Assembly (NCBI GenBank): GCA_919901895.1
Contig: CAKKQI010000305.1
Coordinates: 1 to 7,435, forward strand
Direction: 5' to 3'
Length of the DNA: 7,435 nucleotides
Source: Candidatus Brocadiaceae bacterium
Lineage (GTDB): Bacteria > Planctomycetota > MHYJ01 > JACQXL01 > CAKKQI01
Shown here: in pieces, positions 1 to 5,700 of the stretch
Layout of the letters: each line of letters begins with the position of its first letter
How positions within the stretch are numbered: the stretch's first letter is position 1
Program-made: the position numbers and the translations under genes
The notes under the pieces: generated by a model
Told to the model about the DNA's origin: nothing
Database searches by the model: none
The model's input: only the letters and a program-made list of their open reading frames with translations

Positions 1-1356
1 GTGGACCTGGGGGTTATCCCCCAACAGCTCCACGATCGGATCGGCCCCGACGGCAATCGTATTTATCCTGATTTGTAAAGTTTGATTTAATGAACGAACG
101 GCCGTCAGAATATCCGATCCTTTAATGTAATCGCCCATATCCGGGAACCCGTCCGACATTAAAAAAATCGTATCCGCTCCTTTCGTATTAACGTAGCCGG
201 TCGGGACCGCCCTGGTTGGTTTGGTCCGGCCAGACGGGATGTTTTGAGCTAATTTAAAAGCCAAATCTAATCCGCTATAAAGATTGGTGTTACCCCACGG
301 CTGGCTGGGATCCAATGTTTTTACCTCGCGTTTAATCCAATCCAGGGCTTTAGAGCGATATTGTGTTACGGAAACCATGTTAGGTTCCCAGATCACGGCT
401 TGATTATTAAAAGTAATGATATTAAACTCAGCCTTCGGCGATAGGTTTTCCACGGCTTTTATTAGTTCTTCCCTTAAAACGTCAATTCTTTTTTGTTTTT
501 CATTGGCCGGTTGAAGCATACTGCCGCTGGTATCAACGACAAAAATAACATTATTGGAATTAATCGTGAGTCCGTAAAACTGGGCGATGGTATCTGTCCC
601 GATATTATCGGGGCCGGTTAGAGATGGGGCAACCGACGTTTTGGATTGAGAGATGAGATTGGTAATTTTGATGATATCGTCTTTTAACCGGCCGGTTTCT
701 TTTTCTTTTTGTTTCCGGAGGGCGGTTAAAACGATTTCTTTGGTAACATCATCTTGAGGTTTAAAATTAGCCAGATAATTAACGGCGGCGGCTCGGACCG
801 GCCATTCCGGCGTACCCAGCGCCTGCAGGATGGCCGCCGTGGCTTCCGGAGGTAAATCGTCAATTAAAGCTTCAATCGCCGCCATCTGCACGGCCGGCTG
901 TTTTTCTTCTCCGATAAATTTAATCAGTTGTTTAATGACCTCCGGATGTTTTATCCCGGCCATTCCCCGGATTAAAATAAGCCGGACCGGGACCGGTTTT
1001 TTTTCGGACTGTTTAGCCAGTTCAACCACTGTTTCATCATCTTTGAACCGGCCGAGCGTTCCGACAATACACTCTACTACCAGCGGGTCGTCTTTCTGGA
1101 TTTCGGCGGGGATAATCTCATCGGCCAGTAATTTAATCAACTTCGGATGGTCCACGCCGTTTAAACGGTCAAAGGCCTTTATCCGCGCCGCGGTATTATT
1201 CTTTGGGAATTCATAATCAGATTTGAAAAGTTTAATCTTTTCGGCAGTTTCTTTGTCATCCGTTTTAGCAGCAGCCGGTGGTATGGAATTTATCAGGGGG
1301 AATAATAATAAAACCAGGCTAAAAATAGTTAAGAAATGATGTTTTTCTGGGCGCAT
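1..1356 (-). CDS. Secreted HEAT-repeat / von Willebrand factor A domain protein (C-terminus beyond window)
   Basis: The frame is open from ATG at 1356 to the window edge: 452 codons without a stop, so the C-terminus is missing. Residues 1-30 look like a Sec signal peptide: MRPEKHH, a hydrophobic core (FLTIFSLVLLLFPLI), then a PPAAA cleavage region. Residues about 60-215 are paired amphipathic helices of HEAT type, for example around 88-115, 120-150 and 152-200. Residues about 268-440 are a vWA domain with a complete metal-binding MIDAS site: DTSGS at 275-279, Thr357 in GNTN, and Asp402 in MSDG. The family normally ends a few tens of residues after the IAVGADP strand at 434-440, so little is lost. 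Such proteins bind protein ligands through a metal ion outside the cytoplasm; the ligand here is unknown. An AGAGG at 1368-1372 lies 11 nt before the ATG. The gene is transcribed divergently from the toxin-antitoxin remnant. Confidence 0.9.
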   Translation of the reverse strand, partial: MRPEKHHFLTIFSLVLLLFPLINSIPPAAAKTDDKETAEKIKLFKSDYEFPKNNTAARIKAFDRLNGVDHPKLIKLLADEIIPAEIQKDDPLVVECIVGTLGRFKDDETVVELAKQSEKKPVPVRLILIRGMAGIKHPEVIKQLIKFIGEEKQPAVQMAAIEALIDDLPPEATAAILQALGTPEWPVRAAAVNYLANFKPQDDVTKEIVLTALRKQKEKETGRLKDDIIKITNLISQSKTSVAPSLTGPDNIGTDTIAQFYGLTINSNNVIFVVDTSGSMLQPANEKQKRIDVLREELIKAVENLSPKAEFNIITFNNQAVIWEPNMVSVTQYRSKALDWIKREVKTLDPSQPWGNTNLYSGLDLAFKLAQNIPSGRTKPTRAVPTGYVNTKGADTIFLMSDGFPDMGDYIKGSDILTAVRSLNQTLQIRINTIAVGADPIVELLGDNPQVH

Positions 1357-1390
1357 AAAAAAGGTCGCCTCTATTTAAGAGTGTTCGTTA

Positions 1391-1437
1391 TGACCCCATT
1401 TTAATTAATATTATAATAAACATTTCTATCGGGGTCA
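1391..1437. promoter_or_regulatory. TGACCCC inverted repeat bracketing the vWA promoter (possible operator)
   Basis: TGACCCC at 1391-1397 and its perfect inverse GGGGTCA at 1431-1437 are 40 bp apart centre to centre, about four helical turns. One half overlaps the -35 box and the other lies at about +7 to +13 of the predicted transcript. The arrangement fits a two-site operator, but no regulator is visible and a 7-bp match may be chance. Confidence 0.35.
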
Positions 1438-1438
1438 A
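1410..1438 (-). promoter_or_regulatory. Sigma-70 promoter of the HEAT/vWA gene
   Basis: On the minus strand a -35 box TTGACC (1438-1433) is followed, after exactly 17 nt, by a perfect -10 box TATAAT (1415-1410). Transcription would begin near 1403 and leave a leader of about 47 nt before the ATG at 1356. This is the strongest housekeeping-type promoter in the window. Confidence 0.75.
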
Positions 1439-1492
1439 GGTAAAATAATCAGGTTTTAGTGCAACCAAAAACATAAACAAGGCGAATTTTTA

Positions 1493-1521
1493 TTGACCGG
1501 AAAGTGTCGATGGTGTAATAT
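1493..1521 (+). promoter_or_regulatory. Sigma-70 promoter of the toxin-antitoxin remnant
   Basis: TTGACC at 1493-1498 is followed after 17 nt by TAATAT at 1516-1521, which matches four of six bases of the -10 consensus. Transcription would start near 1528. The -35 box contains the TTG at 1493 that could be read as the first start codon of the antitoxin frame. If the promoter is real, that TTG is not transcribed and the protein must start later. Confidence 0.5.
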
Positions 1522-1566
1522 ACGAATTAACAAGAAAATGGTATCCACGGATAGATACAAAAAGTC

Positions 1567-1571
1567 AGGAG
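1567..1571 (+). promoter_or_regulatory. Ribosome binding site AGGAG deciding the antitoxin start
   Basis: AGGAG is the best Shine-Dalgarno sequence in this interval. It lies 5 nt before an in-frame TTG (1577) and 10 nt before an ATG (1582) that is out of frame with the antitoxin. The upstream in-frame ATG at 1538 has no comparable site. Confidence 0.55.
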
Positions 1572-1576
1572 TTGTA

Positions 1577-1771
1577 TTGATATGGAGAAAAAAAAATCAA
1601 TATATCGTGAACGAAAAAGGGCAAAAGACCGCCGCCATTGTGCCCATAGAAAAATACGAGGAGATATTGGAGGAGATTCACGACCTGGCGGTAGTGGCGG
1701 AACGGCGCAACGAATCTACTGTTCCTTTTCATGAAATAAAGAAAAGGTTGAAAAAAGATGGGTTTTTATGA
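1577..1771 (+). CDS. Phd/RelB-type antitoxin of a decayed type II toxin-antitoxin module
   Basis: From TTG at 1577 the product has 64 residues; in-frame ATG 1538 would give 77 and TTG 1493 would give 92. The core QYIVNEKGQKTAAIV, then PIEKYEEILEEIHDLAVVAERR, is the strand-then-helix fold of small Phd/YefM/RelB antitoxins. These bind operator DNA and wrap the toxin with a C-terminal helix, here ending in KKRLKKDGFL. I place the start late because AGGAG at 1567-1571 is the only good ribosome site, the residues before Ile-Trp do not look like the family, and 1493 lies in the probable -35 box. ATG 1582 begins M-E-K-K, as relatives do, but a run of nine A (1588-1596) puts it one base out of frame. 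The stop overlaps the start of the toxin remnant by 14 nt, the usual translational coupling. With no full-length toxin in the window it is an orphan, perhaps still binding other toxins. Confidence 0.75.
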   Translation: MIWRKKNQYIVNEKGQKTAAIVPIEKYEEILEEIHDLAVVAERRNESTVPFHEIKKRLKKDGFL

Positions 1772-1826
1772 AATCCAGTGGAAGCGTTCGGTGGAACGGG
1801 ACAAACTGGAGCAGTCTGGTCAGTAA
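1758..1826 (+). pseudogene. Truncated RelE/ParE-family toxin remnant
   Basis: ATG at 1758 overlaps the antitoxin end by 14 nt and encodes MGFYEIQWKRSVERD, then KLEQSGQ and a TAA at 1824-1826. The first 15 residues have the first-strand-and-helix pattern of RelE/ParE toxins (a Y-x-I/V-x-W-x-x-S pattern followed by a charged helix). A complete toxin has about 85-95 residues, so the remaining strands and the active-site C-terminus are gone. Fewer than 70 bp separate this stop from the end of the next gene on the other strand, and I see no toxin sequence there in any frame. A deletion is therefore more likely than a simple frameshift. The product should be inactive. Confidence 0.65.
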
Positions 1827-1830
1827 CTCT

Positions 1831-1857
1831 GCCGTAAAAAGAAGCGGTTTTTTCGGC
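1831..1857. terminator. Stem-loop between convergent genes, possible two-way terminator
   Basis: GCCGTAAAAA (1831-1840) pairs with TTTTTTCGGC (1848-1857) with one mismatch, around a 7-nt loop. It lies between the toxin remnant and the hemerythrin gene, which are transcribed towards each other. The stem has a GC base and an A/T upper part, and no clear U-tract follows on either strand, so it is a weak terminator at best. Confidence 0.35.
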
Positions 1858-1877
1858 TGATTATTAAGTCAGTTAGA

Positions 1878-1895
1878 AATATTTTCCAGAATATT
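1878..1895. repeat. Short AT-rich inverted repeat at the hemerythrin stop codon
   Basis: AATATT at 1878-1883 and again at 1890-1895, itself a palindrome, surround the 6-nt loop TTCCAG. It overlaps the hemerythrin stop codon (1894-1896). It is too AT-rich to be a good terminator alone, but may protect the 3' end together with the stem at 1831-1857. Confidence 0.3.
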
Positions 1896-2448
1896 AGTTC
1901 AGAATGCTTTTATCAATATCATCGGCCAGATTGTGATATTTACAACAGAGGCTTCCGCCCATTTTTCGTTGCTCAAACTGGTTAAAATCGCTTTGTAATT
2001 TTTTGTTCCCTTTGCCGGAAAATATTTTTTTTACCATCGGATAAAGTATATTATTTTCTTTTTGGAGATGTTCCCGGCCGACCGTAACGTAATTAACCAA
2101 CCCGTTAATAATATCATTGATCGCTTCTGATTCGCCGTCCTGCCAGCGTTTAAGCCCTTCCTCAATCTGCCTGGCATAAGCCCGCTCGGCTTCATGCTCG
2201 TGGATTAATACACCCAGCGGCCCGTAATTAGGCGATAAACCGCGCTCCTGCATTTCCGGGAAAATAATATCTTCCTCTTTTTGATAGTGACAGCGGTCGG
2301 TAAAATGTTTCATAAATTCCAGTGATTTCATTAAGATAGTAATATCCACCTGCCGGTAGAGCCGGATCCGTCCGGCCAGCCGCTCCAGTGCATCTAAGAA
2401 TTTATCAATTATCCGATGTTCTTTTTCTAATGTTTTAATCGGTATCAT
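1894..2448 (-). CDS. Hemerythrin HHE-domain protein
   Basis: This 184-residue protein is a single four-helix HHE bundle with all the expected iron ligands in order: His11 (EHRII), His54 and Glu58 (HYQKEED), His83 (or His85) in LIHEHE, and His127 and Glu131 (HLQKEN). The family binds a non-haem di-iron centre and is used to bind O2 or to handle nitric oxide, oxygen or iron stress; which of these applies cannot be read from the sequence. No signal peptide or membrane segment is present, so it should be cytoplasmic. The C-terminal tail (about 150-184) is helical and carries adjacent cysteines at 168-169 just before a KYHNLADDI segment. The ATG at 2448 has AGGA ten nt upstream. The gene stands alone behind its own sigma-54-type promoter, which points to induction by a specific signal. 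Confidence 0.93.
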   Translation of the reverse strand: MIPIKTLEKEHRIIDKFLDALERLAGRIRLYRQVDITILMKSLEFMKHFTDRCHYQKEEDIIFPEMQERGLSPNYGPLGVLIHEHEAERAYARQIEEGLKRWQDGESEAINDIINGLVNYVTVGREHLQKENNILYPMVKKIFSGKGNKKLQSDFNQFEQRKMGGSLCCKYHNLADDIDKSILN

Positions 2449-2533
2449 CTTATTCTTATCCTGACGATTAGACAGATTAATAATATCGGTTAAATATTTC
2501 CTAATCTTTAATCGCCTTCTTATTTATATATAC

Positions 2534-2549
2534 GCAAAAGTCGTGCCAA
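2534..2549 (-). promoter_or_regulatory. Sigma-54 (-24/-12) promoter of the hemerythrin gene
   Basis: The minus strand reads TTGGCACGACTTTTGC. It matches the RpoN consensus YTGGCACG-N4-TTGCW at every fixed position except the final W (here G). The invariant GG (2547-2546) and GC (2535-2534) are separated by exactly 10 nt. Transcription would begin near 2522, giving a 74-nt leader. A competing sigma-70 reading, TTGGCA with TATAAA (2528-2523), has a spacer of only 15 nt and is less likely. Transcription would need an AAA+ enhancer-binding activator, which is not encoded in this window. Confidence 0.7.
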
Positions 2550-2591
2550 TGTTAGCAAGCATTCTGTAAAAATTTAAAATCACCCCTAACT

Positions 2592-2621
2592 CCTTACTGC
2601 GTCAAAAGATACGACATAAGG
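2592..2621. promoter_or_regulatory. Imperfect dyad, candidate upstream activator site for the sigma-54 promoter
   Basis: CCTTACTGCGT (2592-2602) and ACGACATAAGG (2611-2621) are inverted copies that match at 8 of 11 positions (CCTTA-N3-CGT), with 8 nt between them. The dyad spans about -70 to -99 from the predicted start near 2522, a normal distance for a bacterial enhancer. It lies beyond the terminator of the upstream gene, so a role in that gene is unlikely. I do not recognise it as the site of a named activator. Confidence 0.4.
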
Positions 2622-2640
2622 TAGAAATACGAAAAAGCGG

Positions 2641-2672
2641 AAAAATAAAATTTGCCGACCGACGAGGCCGAC
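2641..2672 (-). terminator. Intrinsic terminator of the giant surface-protein gene
   Basis: On the minus strand GTCGGCC (2672-2666) pairs over seven positions, two of them G-U, with GGTCGGC (2660-2654) around a 5-nt loop. It is followed by the T-rich tract AAATTTTATTTTT (2653-2641). It lies about 60 nt after the TAG stop codon and fits a factor-independent terminator. Confidence 0.55.
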
Positions 2673-2710
2673 GTGTTAATAAAAATTAACACTTTGTTGA
2701 AAAAGTGTAA
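2673..2710. repeat. Two overlapping, mutually exclusive stem-loops after the stop codon
   Basis: GTGTTAAT (2673-2680) and ATTAACAC (2685-2692) form a perfect 8-bp stem with an AAAA loop. The middle segment ACACTTT (2689-2695) can instead pair with AAAGTGT (2702-2708). Only one can form at a time. On the minus strand the second stem is followed by TAATTTTTATT, so it could act as a first, weaker terminator ahead of the one at 2641-2672. Confidence 0.45.
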
Positions 2711-2732
2711 ATCCCCCCGTTGTTTCAGATGT

Positions 2733-5700
2733 CTAATACACGACCGTAGCCACCAGCCGGATAAACGGGCCGCGGACGGAGTAATCATTGTTGCTGAGTA
2801 AATCATCTGAAAAATCGGTAAAATTATAACCGATCCCTAATCGGATTTCCTCATTTAATTCATATAATGTTTCTACCAGGAATCCTTTTTTGCGGTCATC
2901 GGCTCCGCCTGAAGCGGATTGCGTCAGGATCCGGTATTCTATCCCGAGGTCAATTCTCTGCCACCATTCCATCCCTTCAGCGGACAAATTTCCTTGGTCC
3001 GTTGTCTCTTTGCGGCGATGGAGCCTGTTCGTCGAAGAGGCGAAATGATAATTCAGCCGGTTAATCCATAAATTTGTATCGCTCTCCGTATAGTCCCGGT
3101 TACCTACTTTTTCCCGTCCGTTTTTAAAGGCGTATTTTTCCACCAGTTGAAAATGATTGGTCAGGTCATAGGCGGCTTCCAGGGCAGAGACCTTAAAACG
3201 TTGTTTGGAAATAAAAGTATGTTCCTGGGCCAGCCCCGCCGCTGCATTAAACTGTTCATCCGGAATGGTATCCGCCAGATAGGTATATTTTGCCAGCAGA
3301 TTTAACCGGTCAAAAGAGACCGGCCGGTAACCAACACTCAATCCGTATTCTCCGAATAAACCTTCGGTCGTGTCCATTGTTTGATTGATGGATTTGCCCA
3401 GGTTCAACCGGCCCGCCAGGGTGATGTCCTGATTAAGATAATATTTCATAGAGTTATAAATTAAATACTGGTCTCGTTCCACCGGCCGGCCTTCGTCAAA
3501 TCGGATTTCCAATTTGGAAGAAATCCGGAGTTTATCTTTATTGTCATAGGTGACGCTTCCGGAGGCGACGTAACGGTTGGTCCGGTTATTATTCAGGTCA
3601 TTGACCCGGCCTTTTTCAAAAGAACCGCCTATTTGCCAGCGTTCCAACAGTTTTTTATCTAGACCAAGAACCGTCCCTTCGGAACTGGTGTTCTGATTAA
3701 CGCGAAATTCCTGCTGGCTATAAAGACGAAGGGTTTTATCCGGCTGGAGAGCGTTACCAACGGTAAATACGGATGATTTCCCTTCATTGATCGGATTATC
3801 AATCTGATAACTGCTAAAGATATTAACCACACTCTGTTTAAAATTACTTTCGACGCTAACCAATCCGGAATTTCCTTTAGTGCCGACAGTCGATTGCGCT
3901 TTAGCCGAGGCGATGTCCAGCAAGCCCACCGAAGCGCCGGCGGTGCTTTGATGATTTGGTTCACCTTTTAAAGTGGCTTGCTGTTGTAAAAAAGTTTTAA
4001 TCGCGCCGGTGAGTTTATAATCAAACCGCGCGGCTGCTACGTCGGTGTCAAAATTACCCGCACTGTTAATACCACTAATGGGCTGGTGGACGGTCTGGTG
4101 CCGGTATTCGGTCGTCAGCCCCCATCTGTTTTCCAGATATTTTCCCTGCAAGATTGAACTGGTGGTCTGGTTTCCCCCGGCATAATGTTGGGCGGCCTGA
4201 TTGGCGGTATCATCCAATTTTTGAATATCAGACAGCGCGGCCAGGGTTATTTTCGGATGCACCTGAGCCGTGATACTCGCCCCGTATTTTTTGGTGCCCT
4301 GTTCGGTAATCGTGTTGGAACTGATAAACCCCGGTTCTAATTCTTTGTAGTAACCATCCAGCCGGACTTTTTGCGTTAATTGATTATTTGTTTTGACGCT
4401 CCAGCCGGAGCCGGATGGATTAAGTCCTGAGGTAATCTGATTGAAATTTAATCCACCGTTATAAGAAAGATAATTAGGAATCCCCAGAGAAACAGATTCG
4501 GCATATTCAAAATAAAGTTTGCTTCCCGGAACAACCTGGAAAGAAGAATCAATCCCTTTTAATTCATATTTTTTATCGGCATTTTCTTCCTGAACGTAAG
4601 TAAGGCCGACTTGCATAGGTGAAGTGCTGTTAAACCATTTGCTGAAATCATAACCGGCCTGTCCGCCGAACGTGCCTTTATTCCAGTGGCGCCGGTCCGG
4701 TTTGTATTCGTAATCCACGACCACATAAATATGATGACCGTCTAAAATATCGGTAGAAGTAATGAGCGACCGGTCGGTTTGTTCATCGGGAAACAGGTCA
4801 ACCGATGAGACCGGTTGTTTGAAAATAATCCGTCCGTTAGAATAGTCTATTTCATAATCCTGGCCGCGTGATTTATTAATGTTTTTTAAAGGACGGTTGG
4901 TGGTTTTATCCCTGACTTCAATCCTGATTTTTTCGCTGCCTTCAATAAGATTAGTATGTTTCAGGTAATAGAACGAGCCGCCGGTGCCGCGGAATTCGTT
5001 ATGAGCGGCGAGTTGATAGGCCGCAGCGGTAAAAATTTTGATGTTAGAAGTTAGAGATTGGAGATTAGAATTCTTTCCAACGTCTAATTTCTCGCTTCTA
5101 ACCTCGGCTTTTGCGCCGTAAAGCGTCCGCTGGTAATTGGCTAAGTCCAGTTTATCCAGTTCGGTATGATAATTTCCTATCAGGAAACTCGCCTCAGGTT
5201 TATCTGAACCGGCCGGCGGTTTATATTCGGTCAATAAATAAAGCGGTCCCTGCGTGTTGGTGGCTTTGTAACTTATTTTAGATTGGTCGCCGTAGGTGAG
5301 ATAATATTTATCCGGGTCAATATATTTAAAGGCGGATGGCGGATTGCGCATTGCGGAATTAATTCGGGCAGTGTCAAAAGAGGAAATCATCCGGTACTCG
5401 CCGCCGTTTGAGGTTGGTAATTTAGAATCAAGATAATAAGCCAGCCGGCCTTGGTTATACCAACCGTCGTTCAGGCGTTTATCATTATCTGCTATTTGGT
5501 TTATCTGTTTATCTCCTTTAACCCGCGAATAGCCCAGTTGGCCGTCGCCCAGGGCAATAAGAGTAAATGAAGCGGTTTCTTTTTGGTTCCCGGTTTCCGG
5601 TGTTCGGCTCCCGGTTATCCCAAAATTTACTTTGCAAAGTAACCCTTCGGTGACTCGAACAACTTGAAAACTGTTGGACTGTGGGACTGTTGGACTATTG

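Noticed and set aside
830..1216. A 128-codon open frame on the plus strand
   Set aside because: It lies fully antisense to the HEAT/vWA gene, which has clear domains. Its product is Ser/Ile-rich, as expected for the opposite strand of this gene.
1493..1495. TTG as start of the antitoxin (92 residues)
   Set aside because: It forms part of a TTGACC -35 box, lacks a Shine-Dalgarno sequence and would add an N-terminus unlike the family.
2466..2506. GATTAG/CTAATC stem in the hemerythrin leader as a riboswitch
   Set aside because: Only a 6-bp AT-rich stem with a 29-nt loop is seen, with no known aptamer motif. Such pairs are common by chance in this AT-rich leader.
2594..2806. A 70-codon open frame on the minus strand starting in the giant gene
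   Set aside because: It overlaps the end of the giant gene in another frame, then runs through the stem-loops and terminator. It has no ribosome site or recognisable domain.
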